In this document: one piece after another, positions 55,478 through 63,799 of the stretch
Layout: each line of letters starts with the position of its first letter
How positions within the stretch are numbered: the first letter of the stretch is position 1
From: Desulforhopalus vacuolatus
GTDB taxonomy: Bacteria; Desulfobacterota; Desulfobulbia; Desulfobulbales; Desulfocapsaceae
Direction: 5' to 3'
Assembly (NCBI RefSeq): GCF_016918505.1
Contig: NZ_JAFFPZ010000013.1
Location: 21,975 to 85,974, forward strand
DNA: 64,000 nucleotides
Translations under genes and position numbers: made by a program
The notes under the pieces: generated by a model
What the model saw: the letters and a program-made list of their open reading frames with translations, nothing else
Databases searched by the model: none
Told to the model about the DNA's origin: nothing

Positions 55478-56389
55478 ATGAAAGAAAAATTCAACGTGGC
55501 AGGAATCGGTGAGCTGCTCTGGGATGTTTTCCCGACGCACAAAAGCCTCGGCGGTGCTCCGGCCAACTTCGCCTGTCATTGCAACCGGCTGGGGGCAACG
55601 GCCTCCCTGGTCAGCTGCATTGGTGCTGACCCGCTCGGTGAGCTGATCTGCAACAGGCTCAGGGAGACGGGCGTTGATACGCTTCGGGTGATGGAGTCGG
55701 ATATGTATCCGACCGGAACGGTGAAGGTTGTGCTGAATGCTGGAAAGCCGACCTATGAAATTCGCGAGGATGTGGCCTGGGATCATATAACGTGCGGGGA
55801 TGAATTGAAAACGTTCGCGGCAACGCTGGATGCGGTCTGCTTCGGATCGCTGTCACAGCGAGCGGGTGAATCGCGTGCTGCCATTCGTTCTTTTCTGCAG
55901 CATGTCCCAGACGGCGCATTGAAATTTTTTGATGTCAATCTTCGTCAGAATTTCTTTTCGAAGGAGCTGATTGAAGACTCACTCTGCCGCGCAAACATTC
56001 TCAAGCTCAGTGACGAGGAGCTGCCGGTGCTGGCCGGATACTTTGGGCTGCAGGGCGACACCCTGGAGCAGTTGCATCAGTTGCACGAAATTTTTAGCCT
56101 GAGACTGATCGCGTATACGCGCGGGTCTGATGGCAGCGTACTGGTCAGTGCCGACGAGGTGGATGATTCGCCCGGACTGCCGGTAAAGGTCGTTGATACG
56201 GTGGGAGCCGGTGATTCATTCACTGCGGCGCTGTGCATGGGCCTGTTGAGGGGCTGGCCGTTGAAGAAAGTGAATGCGTTTGCGAATGAAGTCGCGACAT
56301 TTGTCTGTTCGCAAAAGGGGGCGACCCCTGTTCTGCCTGGGCGTCTGGTCGCGTATGGGGTGGAAATGGCAGGGGAAGATCCGTCATGA
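55478..56389 (+). CDS. PfkB-family carbohydrate kinase, fructokinase-like
   Basis: A 303-residue ribokinase-fold sugar kinase. PfkB signature 1 region is GGAPANFACHCNRLGA (about residue 28) and signature 2 is VDTVGAGDSFTAAL with the catalytic Asp (about residue 246). The N-terminal GIGELLWDVFP is typical of the fructokinase branch. AAGGAGAG in front of the ATG supports the start. No sugar transporter or glycosidase is adjacent, so the substrate is inferred only. Base use is similar to the core genes. Confidence 0.88.
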   Translation: MKEKFNVAGIGELLWDVFPTHKSLGGAPANFACHCNRLGATASLVSCIGADPLGELICNRLRETGVDTLRVMESDMYPTGTVKVVLNAGKPTYEIREDVAWDHITCGDELKTFAATLDAVCFGSLSQRAGESRAAIRSFLQHVPDGALKFFDVNLRQNFFSKELIEDSLCRANILKLSDEELPVLAGYFGLQGDTLEQLHQLHEIFSLRLIAYTRGSDGSVLVSADEVDDSPGLPVKVVDTVGAGDSFTAALCMGLLRGWPLKKVNAFANEVATFVCSQKGATPVLPGRLVAYGVEMAGEDPS

Positions 56390-56920
56390 AATCAAGATTC
56401 GAGGGATTGGAAAATATGAGTGAGAAACAGTTACCGATTGCAGAGGGCAAGTTGTACGGCTGGATTCACCAACGGTGTTGTATTTCCACCGTTATCACTC
56501 CGTGGTAACAACAGGTTGTCATATCATTGTCATATCATTGTGGCCGGGAGTTCATTCTTTTAAAGTTGTAAAGACCACGTTCTGGCGTTGCTCTGCTTAT
56601 TCGCAGGACTCTGCTTATAAATAGCGGGATTGTTTTCTATTTGCATGGTAGTTATTCAAGATGCCCATAAGCAATGACACTGTATCTGCAATTCCATTCT
56701 TAATCAGGAGTTCCATTGCCAGGTCAAAAGAGTTATTCTTTGTGTGGCAGGTTATTTTTTTTTATTTCGGCTTGAATTTAATAACATGTTCCTGAAATAA
56801 CAGTTACATCCTTCCATGGAAAACAGCAGCTGGACACGAGTACAAACAGCTGACACTGGACAGGTGTATTCGGAAAAAACAGTGGGCCGAGAGCAACGAA
56901 AAAAATTTGAGAAAAATACA
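56390..56920. other. Intergenic region after the PfkB kinase
   Basis: About 530 bp without a supported gene. There is a 30-codon frame at 56416 (starting MSEKQLPIAEGKLYG), possibly the remnant of a truncated gene. An 8-bp hairpin (GTTATCAC/GTGGTAAC) follows at about 56492-56510, and GTCATATCATT is repeated twice in tandem at about 56517-56540. The right half becomes AT-rich toward the next gene. Confidence 0.45.
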
Positions 56921-59686
56921 ATGAAGAAACTGCATCGATACTTTTACACATTCATGAGTACTCTCACCGTGAAATGGGAAATATATCTCAATGCTCCCGG
57001 GGCAGTACTTCTTGTCTTACTCTTCTCCTGCTTCTTTCTGACGGGAACGTGCTGGTCTGATTCCAATCCGTCCACACCGTCTCCAAATGTTACAGCCAAG
57101 GCCTTACAGCTTGCAGGAACACGGTTACAACTCAAGGGCGATTTGCGAGGGGCGGTACTCAAATATCGGCAAAGTCTGGGCCTCCAACCAAACAAAAAAT
57201 TGGAGAATATTGTTCTGTTTCTGGAACAGCGACTGGATAAATCTGTTAAAAAGGTACTTTTTGAAGGAAATTTAGGAGATCAATGGAATGAACTGGCTGC
57301 TTTCGGCGGTGATTTCAAAAAATTTGTACGTATTGAAGATAACGTGTTAGTTGTTGATGTTCCTGAAGGGAATAGTTGGGGAAAGACAGGCATTCGATCA
57401 GTCAAACCATTACTGAAAATACCTGAGAAACAAGGAAAGTTCGCAGAGAAGTTAATTTTTTCATTTGGCCCAAAACGCTCTACTGATTTCGTTCTGGCTA
57501 TTATTCCTGCTAATTGGGATGGAAACCTGGAGTGGAGATCTCATCATATTCGTGTGGGACTGAAAAACAGCTCATCTCTAACTTTGTGGATTAAGGGACG
57601 TGAGGTTATGAGAACAAATCTTACATCAGGGTCTCTTGAGCAAATTGGTATCATCGTGCGACCCGATCGCCTGGTCCTGGTAACAGATGGTACTGACACT
57701 ATTTTACTTCAGGGGTATTTGCCCGATAATTTACCACTATACAAAGATGGCTATCGTATTTCTGTGCTGACACATGCGCCTGAAAATGGAATGAAAGCTA
57801 AACTGGTACTTAAAAAAATAGATTTAGAGCACGTGCCTTATGAGGAGTTAGCAAAAGCAGAAAATGATCCAACAATCTGGTTGGATAAAACACAAAAGAC
57901 TGTTTTATTTGATGGGCGCATTCTTGATAAACGCTGGAGCAAATATCAGATTGGTAAAGGGAGTAACTTTTCGCAGCATGTGCGTTTTGTCGGGGGGCAT
58001 CTTTTCGCTGATGTCCCCAAAGGCATTGGCTGGGGTAAGGTTGGTATTATGTCATCCATACCACTCGTCTGGCTGGATAAATTTGGAAAGGGCGCAGAGA
58101 CACGAGTACGTTTTAATTTTGATCCTGACCAGACAACAGGTTTTGTTGTCGCCCTGGCTTCTATGAATGCTTCAGCTGGTAATGAACCGAGTGAACCTCG
58201 CGCTTTATTGTACTGGCGTAAAAATGAGAATACGAACACCACAAAAGCAAGCTTCTTTCTCACTCCTAATAAACCATGGAAGCCTCTATGGGAACAAGAG
58301 TTTTCAAATAAGATGCCCGAAGAAGTAAGTTTTATTTTAACGCCAGGCGGTATTCAGATTGAAGCGCCTGGAATATCAAAAGATATTATACCATGGGAGC
58401 TGGCAGCAGCATCGCAAAGTTTCCGAATTTATGTTTATTCACAGCCAGAGAAATATAAAGAGCCAGTTAAAATGGCACTCAAGCAGATATTGCTGGAGCG
58501 TAAGGCTGGTGAGCCCGTCGAACCCCCAACGTCACAAAAAGGTGTGGAGTCTCTTCCTGTTAAAGTTTTATTTGATGGTAAAATAAATGAATGGTGGGAA
58601 GCAGCAGGTGTCGCGGGTGCAGAATTCAGCAAATTTGGTCACTTTGAAAATGATCAAATGAGAGTGGATGTTCCCTCTAAAATATCAAATAAGGCGAGAG
58701 CAGGACTTCTCTCAAAGAAACCAATTATAAATTTTAATGAACGTATTTTAAGTACATCTCATAAATTAAAATTAAACATTGACCCCCAAAAAAGCACGGG
58801 GTTTGAAATATTATTCCACCCAGGAAAACATGTTGATATGTGGGGAAATAATTTCAAAGCTGCTATGAGTTTAGTTCGTTGCTCTGAAGGTCCATGCGCA
58901 GGAAAATATACACTCCTTCTACAAAATAATAGAAATCCTAACCATATCTGGTCTCGAACAATAAATGCTGACTGGGTAGAAAAAAAATGGGATGGAAGAT
59001 TAACCATTGAAACAGGTAATAGATGGATGGCAGTACATCTTTCAGGAGGCCCATCTGTACGTAGTAGTGGATTTAATATAGGCAAGAATAGCAAACTTTA
59101 TATGACTGTCTATTCTCGTAATTATAAAAACTATGGGCCAGCAAAATTTGCATTGGAAAAAATTACCAGTGAATGGGTTATGCCAGATGGTATGACTCAC
59201 ATGGATCGATTTGTTTATGTTGATGATGAGGACTTTGATGCAGATGCGTTTTTGGATAATTTGGCCGATGAACTCTCACTAAAAAACCAAAGCACTTTAT
59301 CAGGCCAGACCAGAAATATTTTGGAGCATAAAAGTACAAAAGATTCAACACGAAGTAGAAGGCAAATGGAAATTGAGGTTGGGAGAGAAATTCGTTTCAG
59401 GTCAACTTCTTCAGAGTTGTATATGACAGCCAGGTATGGGGCTGGTAAAATTGAAGTCTCGTGTTCCACAATTGAAGGAAAGGCTGTTAGAACTTTTTCT
59501 GGATCTTTGATATCTGATAAAAACAATAAATATAAATTAATTGGTCAGGCTAAATTTAAGCCATCTCCAGGGGGAGATGTCTATTATAAATTTAGTTCAA
59601 ATGGGCAACTGGTTGAAACACTTTGGCAACCAAAAGGAAAACACCCAGTATTTTTACGCTGGACTCGTGTTTCTAAAACCGATTAG
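56921..59686 (+). CDS. Large exported protein with three tandem ~215-residue repeats, function unknown
   Basis: A 921-residue protein from the chosen ATG (an ATG at 56816 would add 35 residues without similarity). It has an N-terminal hydrophobic export or anchor segment (about 27-42) and a helical TPR-like stretch (about 62-105). Three repeats follow, starting near residues 111, 327 and 547, each opening V-L-F-[DE]-G, then a Trp, a glycine-rich turn, an [FV]-x-D-V-P strand and a [GR]-x-G-[IL]-x-S element. This opening resembles the LFDGK...W start of DUF1080/LamG-like sandwich domains, but that is only a suggestion. A distinct C-terminal beta-rich domain (about 815-921) ends the chain. The gene is clearly AT-rich and is followed by another exported unknown. 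Confidence 0.72.
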   Translation: MKKLHRYFYTFMSTLTVKWEIYLNAPGAVLLVLLFSCFFLTGTCWSDSNPSTPSPNVTAKALQLAGTRLQLKGDLRGAVLKYRQSLGLQPNKKLENIVLFLEQRLDKSVKKVLFEGNLGDQWNELAAFGGDFKKFVRIEDNVLVVDVPEGNSWGKTGIRSVKPLLKIPEKQGKFAEKLIFSFGPKRSTDFVLAIIPANWDGNLEWRSHHIRVGLKNSSSLTLWIKGREVMRTNLTSGSLEQIGIIVRPDRLVLVTDGTDTILLQGYLPDNLPLYKDGYRISVLTHAPENGMKAKLVLKKIDLEHVPYEELAKAENDPTIWLDKTQKTVLFDGRILDKRWSKYQIGKGSNFSQHVRFVGGHLFADVPKGIGWGKVGIMSSIPLVWLDKFGKGAETRVRFNFDPDQTTGFVVALASMNASAGNEPSEPRALLYWRKNENTNTTKASFFLTPNKPWKPLWEQEFSNKMPEEVSFILTPGGIQIEAPGISKDIIPWELAAASQSFRIYVYSQPEKYKEPVKMALKQILLERKAGEPVEPPTSQKGVESLPVKVLFDGKINEWWEAAGVAGAEFSKFGHFENDQMRVDVPSKISNKARAGLLSKKPIINFNERILSTSHKLKLNIDPQKSTGFEILFHPGKHVDMWGNNFKAAMSLVRCSEGPCAGKYTLLLQNNRNPNHIWSRTINADWVEKKWDGRLTIETGNRWMAVHLSGGPSVRSSGFNIGKNSKLYMTVYSRNYKNYGPAKFALEKITSEWVMPDGMTHMDRFVYVDDEDFDADAFLDNLADELSLKNQSTLSGQTRNILEHKSTKDSTRSRRQMEIEVGREIRFRSTSSELYMTARYGAGKIEVSCSTIEGKAVRTFSGSLISDKNNKYKLIGQAKFKPSPGGDVYYKFSSNGQLVETLWQPKGKHPVFLRWTRVSKTD

Positions 59687-59803
59687 AGACTAATAGATAT
59701 CTGAAAATGGAGAGAAAGGTTTACCCGATAGACAAATGTTGAAAGAACACTATTGAAAATTGCTCCTGAACTATTTGTGCTTATTGAGGGAATGAGGGGA
59801 AAA

Positions 59804-61309
59804 ATGAATACACGATACTTACTCTTAAATTGTTTTGGCGTTTTTGTTATTGTCATACTTTTACTGTTAACCAGTTCCTCTACAAAAGCGGCTAGATTTG
59901 GAGAAAGTCCCGAAGATGATATATTTAACGTCTGGGGTAGAGATTCTATGCACCAGGCCGCCAGGGAAGTTGAAGAAAAGAATAAAATTTTTAGAAAATC
60001 CGCACAGGAATCCGCTGAAAAAATTATAAATGGTATGAAAAAAGAAATTAAAAAAGTAAGTAAGTCCAGTGATATATGCTTAAAATTAAAGACCTCCGTT
60101 CCTGGTTCTCTTCCACTTGTTGATGAAATTAAATATATAAGTGAGAGGACAATAGAGTCTTTATTTATTGATGATTATGAGGTCAACAGGTCGATGTCAT
60201 ACCTTCTGTTTCATTCTGAACAGCCATCTGTTACTGGACTTCAGAATCCATATGTAAAATACACAAAAGGCCCAAGTCAAGTTTCAGGTTTGCCGATAAG
60301 TCGGGAGCTGCGATTAGCTCGTATGGTAGCTCAGTCTAAAGGTGATTTGATGCCTGAGGATATTGTTCGGATGGCATTGAAGGCTACCAATGGTGATTAT
60401 CCAGCGGCAATGCTTACTGCCCATAACTTCCTCAAAGAGACTGCGTACAGCATGCGCGGTGCCTTTCGTCCTTCACCTGCTTACATGGTGATACCTGCCC
60501 CATCTTCAAAAAAGGAGGAAGCTCAATTAATCAACAAACTCCAGAGGAAGCTGGGTAGAAGATTTTACGTTTCGGCAAATGACTCAATAGATGGTGATAT
60601 TCAAATTACAGTTGTTGATAAACACAAAGGATCTTTGGGAAGAAAATTGCGCAATTTTCGATTATCTGATGATAAAAACAAATCAGATAAAATGGGCCCC
60701 TGGTATCACATGTTTGGGGTACTTTACGTATCATCTATATCCAAAGGAGGCAGGTTTACTGGCGAAAGCTGGGCAAAAGTTGAAGGGTTGGCACGCAATC
60801 TTCCTTTTTTTTCGTCTCCTCCTGATTATTTTAAAACACTCCTGACAGATATTACTGGAGAGCAATCTGGTGCCTTACTCGATGCTGTCAGTCAAGCATC
60901 TAAACTGGAAAAATGTCAAAAACTGCCTAAAATGATGAAAAAAATTAACCGTCTTAACCACCCTAAATTTCTGGATACATTGAAAACTTTGAATATCAAG
61001 ACACCCAATGCCTATTTAAATTGCCTCTGCCGTAATGCAGGGTATGGATCTTCTGGGACACGACAATTCTATCATCCAGATACACTTGGAAAATTTGATG
61101 AGAGATATTCCTGCCAACATCCAGGCGAACCATGTGTTGTTGCTGGTTATGGCTGTCTTCGTCACCCATTACCAACGAAAACAAGTGTAATCAATTCTTG
61201 TTTGCAATCAAATCCTATCGGTATGAAAAAAGACAAAGAGGGAAAAGATGATCCTAAATCTGGAACACGTCTTGATGATTTAATTATCAAGAAATTGCAA
61301 AAAAGATAG
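59804..61309 (+). CDS. Exported protein with Cys-rich C-terminus, function unknown
   Basis: A 501-residue protein from the ATG at 59804, which has GAGGGG six bases ahead; an upstream ATG-like start at 59753 lacks one. It has a signal peptide (about 1-30, cleavage likely after STKA), a long helical, Lys/Glu-rich middle, a segment PWYHMFGVLYVSS near residue 305, and a C-terminal cysteine-rich part with CLCRNAGYGSSG, CQHPGEPC and YGCLRHP that may form disulfides in the periplasm. No family was recognised. It lies 117 bp after the triple-repeat protein, shares its AT-rich base use and is probably co-transcribed. Confidence 0.7.
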   Translation: MNTRYLLLNCFGVFVIVILLLLTSSSTKAARFGESPEDDIFNVWGRDSMHQAAREVEEKNKIFRKSAQESAEKIINGMKKEIKKVSKSSDICLKLKTSVPGSLPLVDEIKYISERTIESLFIDDYEVNRSMSYLLFHSEQPSVTGLQNPYVKYTKGPSQVSGLPISRELRLARMVAQSKGDLMPEDIVRMALKATNGDYPAAMLTAHNFLKETAYSMRGAFRPSPAYMVIPAPSSKKEEAQLINKLQRKLGRRFYVSANDSIDGDIQITVVDKHKGSLGRKLRNFRLSDDKNKSDKMGPWYHMFGVLYVSSISKGGRFTGESWAKVEGLARNLPFFSSPPDYFKTLLTDITGEQSGALLDAVSQASKLEKCQKLPKMMKKINRLNHPKFLDTLKTLNIKTPNAYLNCLCRNAGYGSSGTRQFYHPDTLGKFDERYSCQHPGEPCVVAGYGCLRHPLPTKTSVINSCLQSNPIGMKKDKEGKDDPKSGTRLDDLIIKKLQKR

Positions 61310-61596
61310 TCTGCATGGAAAGGAACTGTAACGAAGAATATGAGCGAAAGACTGGCACAAAGGACGTCATCGTGTTTTGTTGCCCTGCTTTTTCCTGCCA
61401 CCTTTTTATCTTTGTCGTTTTCCATCATTTTTTGAGAAATTACGTCGCTGGGAGGTAGAGGAGGTATACGAATAAACCTGAAGGGCAATCCGGCAGCCTT
61501 TGGAAAAACCGTTTTAAATCCAGCATCATCCCTGTCTTTAGTGTAGAATAAAAATAAACGGAATGGTCATACAGCCTGTGAAGTAAACGGTGCAGT

Positions 61597-61700
61597 AAGG
61601 TCGTTAGCAACAAGATCCGCCGGAGTAACTCACGCAGAAACCGCGTGGGTACCGCAGGAATCCCCGTCCTTCATCCTTCAGGCCGGGGAGAATGTCAATT
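61597..61700 (+). mobile_element. IS200/IS605-family right-end remnant
   Basis: The stretch contains two hairpins (CACGC/GCGTG at about 61631-61648; CCCCG/CGGGG at about 61662-61689) and the block AGGAATCCCCGTCCTTCA ... GGCCGGGGAGAATGTCAA, which closely resembles the 3' end of many IS605 elements, where the end of tnpB, the element's terminal hairpin and the omega-RNA scaffold coincide. No tnpA or tnpB frame is present to the left: the sequence up to 61310 is non-coding. This points to a decayed element with only its right end left. The call is from pattern memory. Confidence 0.5.
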
Positions 61701-61702
61701 GG

Positions 61703-61750
61703 CTTTCAGGTGGCGTTCGCGTCGAAGGCGCGAAACGTCTGAAAGTTTTT
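61703..61750 (+). terminator. Terminator-like hairpin with T-run
   Basis: CTTTCAG at 61703-61709 pairs with CTGAAAG at 61739-61745, with an inner CGTTCGCG/CGCGAAACG stem, followed by five T. It lies between the IS605 remnant and the downstream FMN-barrel gene on the plus strand. Confidence 0.65.
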
Positions 61751-61780
61751 ATCATACTACACATCATAAGGAGATAAATC

Positions 61781-62158
61781 ATGGCAGCATTACCTGAAGC
61801 AGTAAGTAAGGAATGGGAAAATCGAGAAGGACCCTGCATTTTTGCAACTATAGATTCAAATGGCCATCCTAATGCGATATACGTAACCTGCATATCCAAA
61901 TTCAACGAAGATACTATATTAATTGCGAATAACTTCTTCTCTAAAACATTGGAGAATATACTCTCAGGAAGTAAAGGGTCGATTCTCTTTATAACTAAAG
62001 AAAAAAAATCATATCAGATTAAAGGAAGCCTCGAATATCACGATAAAGGTCCTGTTTTTGATGATATGAAAAAGTGGAACCCTGCAAAGCTTCCAGGGCA
62101 TGGAGCAGTAGCAATAAAAGTGGAAGAGGTTTATAAGGGAGCTGAGAAACTTTTATAG
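61781..62158 (+). CDS. Pyridoxamine 5'-phosphate oxidase-like FMN-binding split-barrel protein
   Basis: A 125-residue protein of the small PNPOx-like group. The N-terminal CIFATIDSNGHPNAIYVTC is the FMN-binding strand pair; ILIANNFFSKTLENI and KGSILFITKEKKSYQIKGS follow as in the family. No catalytic residues for true pyridoxamine phosphate oxidase are apparent, and such short proteins usually have undefined redox or binding roles. AAGGAG lies before the ATG. It is AT-rich and lies between an IS remnant and an inverted repeat. Confidence 0.85.
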   Translation: MAALPEAVSKEWENREGPCIFATIDSNGHPNAIYVTCISKFNEDTILIANNFFSKTLENILSGSKGSILFITKEKKSYQIKGSLEYHDKGPVFDDMKKWNPAKLPGHGAVAIKVEEVYKGAEKLL

Positions 62159-62185
62159 ATATTGGGAGTTCGTATCTCAAATAAG

Positions 62186-62236
62186 AAATTTAATGGGGCT
62201 TGCAATTGCGGTTTATTGCAGGCTCCATTAAATTTA
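62186..62236. terminator. Large inverted repeat after the FMN-barrel gene
   Basis: AAATTTAATGGGGCTTGC pairs with GCAGGCTCCATTAAATTT (one G-T pair and one mismatch) around a short loop. It lies 30 bp past the stop of the FMN-barrel gene. There is no T-run on the plus strand, so it may be a transcript-end stabiliser or a bidirectional terminator of unusual form. Confidence 0.55.
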
Positions 62237-62365
62237 GAGGAAATTAATTACACAAAAAAATTTAAGATACAGAATGCTGCAGTTTCTTTTAGAAGAACTC
62301 AAGGTTTCGCCAGGGTTGTGCTTGATTTCTTGACAGATTCCTGAAAAGGAGTTGAGGTAAAGTGT

Positions 62366-63055
62366 ATGACATATCACGTGGTTCATCGCTCTCATCGCAT
62401 AGGCTGGCTTCGCGCGTCTGTACTGGGTGCGAATGACGGTATTGTTTCAACCGGCAGTCTTATAATTGGGATAGCTGCTGCAAATGCCACACAGAGCGAT
62501 ATCCTTTTTACCGGGCTGGCTGGCCTGGTTGCCGGAGCAATGTCGATGGCAGCCGGAGAATATGTCTCAGTCAGCTCACAGGCTGACACAGAAAATGCGG
62601 ATCTTGCGCTTGAGCAAAAATCTCTGGAAGACAATATCGATTATGAGAAAAATGAGCTGGCTGAAATATATGAGAAACGCGGACTCACTCCAGAACTTGC
62701 GAGTCAGGTAGCAGAGCAGCTTATGCTGCACGATGCATTAGGGGCACACGCCAGAGATGAGATTGGAATAACAGCGGATGGCAAGGCGCGTCCAATCCAG
62801 GCTGCATTTTCATCAGCGGTGACTTTTACTGTTGGAGCACTCTTGCCTTTACTTGTCGCATGGTTAGTACCAGGGACACGACTCATACCTTTTGTGGCAT
62901 TGTTCTCGCTGGTCTTTCTCGCAGTATTGGGAAGCCTTGCTGCATGCGCCGGAGGGGCACCGGTACTGAGAGCTGCTGTGAGAGTGACGTTCTGGGGAGC
63001 TCTGGCGATGGCACTTACCGCTGGCGTTGGCTGTTTGTTCGGCGTTGCAGCTTGA
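62366..63055 (+). CDS. VIT1/CCC1 family transporter
   Basis: Membrane transporter of the VIT family, known for moving iron or manganese out of the cytosol in plants and yeast; bacterial members are little studied. The 229-residue protein has the conserved RASVLGANDGIVSTGSLIIG in segment 1, a GLAGLVAGAMSMAAGEYVSVSSQ segment 2, a cytoplasmic charged linker (about 72-135) with many Glu for metal binding, and three more hydrophobic segments. The ATG has a modest GAGG ribosome site. It is flanked by repeats and lies close to the IS1595 element. Confidence 0.9.
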   Translation: MTYHVVHRSHRIGWLRASVLGANDGIVSTGSLIIGIAAANATQSDILFTGLAGLVAGAMSMAAGEYVSVSSQADTENADLALEQKSLEDNIDYEKNELAEIYEKRGLTPELASQVAEQLMLHDALGAHARDEIGITADGKARPIQAAFSSAVTFTVGALLPLLVAWLVPGTRLIPFVALFSLVFLAVLGSLAACAGGAPVLRAAVRVTFWGALAMALTAGVGCLFGVAA

Positions 63056-63120
63056 ACCAGGCTGATCTTCTGATAATTAAGCGAAAGAGCTTCCTGTTGT
63101 TTCGTCCACAGATATGTCTA

Positions 63121-63345
63121 ATACTATTTACATTTTGTATTGACCAGAGATCGCGACTGCGTGGACATCTTTTTTTGTGATTACGAATGAATAAACAGGC
63201 GAAAAAAGACAAAGACAAAAAGGGAGAAAGGAGGCAGGAGGCAGGAGAAAGGGAAAAGCAAATAGCGGAAAAGCAATTTTTACCGCGAAGGACACGAAGA
63301 ACGCGAAGAGTAAAGATAGAACAACAACAGCAAAGCCCTTTTTAA
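63121..63345. repeat. Family-2 mosaic repeat
   Basis: Begins ATACTATTTACATTTTGTAT, continues with GACCAGAGATCGCGACTGCG, the GTGGACATCTTTTTTTGTG module, a purine tract with GGAGGCAGGAGGCAGG, CCGCGAAGGACACGAAGAAC and AGAACAACAACAGC. The right ATACCATT-type end is not present. The IS1595 element starts just to its right. Confidence 0.8.
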
Positions 63346-63427
63346 TTTGGCTCATGTTGCGTTTCGGGGTCGTGATTTGGTAAAATAACGCTTTCCTTTT
63401 ACCAACTACTGAAAAGAGGCCAGCACT

Positions 63428-63799
63428 ATGAAGGTAAACATACAGACCCTGATGGATGATGTCCAATGTTACGCTACTGTGCGTGAGTTACGCTGGCCTG
63501 AAGGCCGCGAGTGTCCGTTTTGTACTTCGAAGAAAGTTATCAAAAGAGGTTGTGACGACAAGGAACCTGCCAGACAACGCTATGAGTGTAAAGAATGTGG
63601 TAAACGCTTTGACGATCTGACCGGCACTATCTTTGCCGGGCATCATCAACCTCTTAAGGTCTGGATATTGTGCCTCTATTTTATGGGCTTAAACCTCTCT
63701 AACAAACAGATCTCCGCCGAACTGGAGCTGAATCGTACCGATGTTCAAAAGATGACCACTCAGCTTCGTGAGGGCGTGATAAAAAAAAGCCTCAAGTGA
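63428..63799 (+). CDS. IS1595 transposase, N-terminal frame
   Basis: A 123-residue frame with the IS1595 zinc ribbon: CPFC and CKECGKRFDDLTGTIF form the two pairs of cysteines. It is followed by KVWILCLYFMGLNLSNKQISAELELN, the helix-turn-helix region typical of the family's N-terminus. The frame ends at a TGA only 9 bp after a run of eight A (63781-63788). The catalytic domain continues in the -1 frame, so this is the first half of a frameshifted or split transposase. Confidence 0.85.
   Translation: MKVNIQTLMDDVQCYATVRELRWPEGRECPFCTSKKVIKRGCDDKEPARQRYECKECGKRFDDLTGTIFAGHHQPLKVWILCLYFMGLNLSNKQISAELELNRTDVQKMTTQLREGVIKKSLK

Noticed and set aside
56416..56508. 30-codon frame after the PfkB kinase
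   Set aside because: Too short and without a ribosome site to claim as a gene; noted only as a possible truncated remnant.
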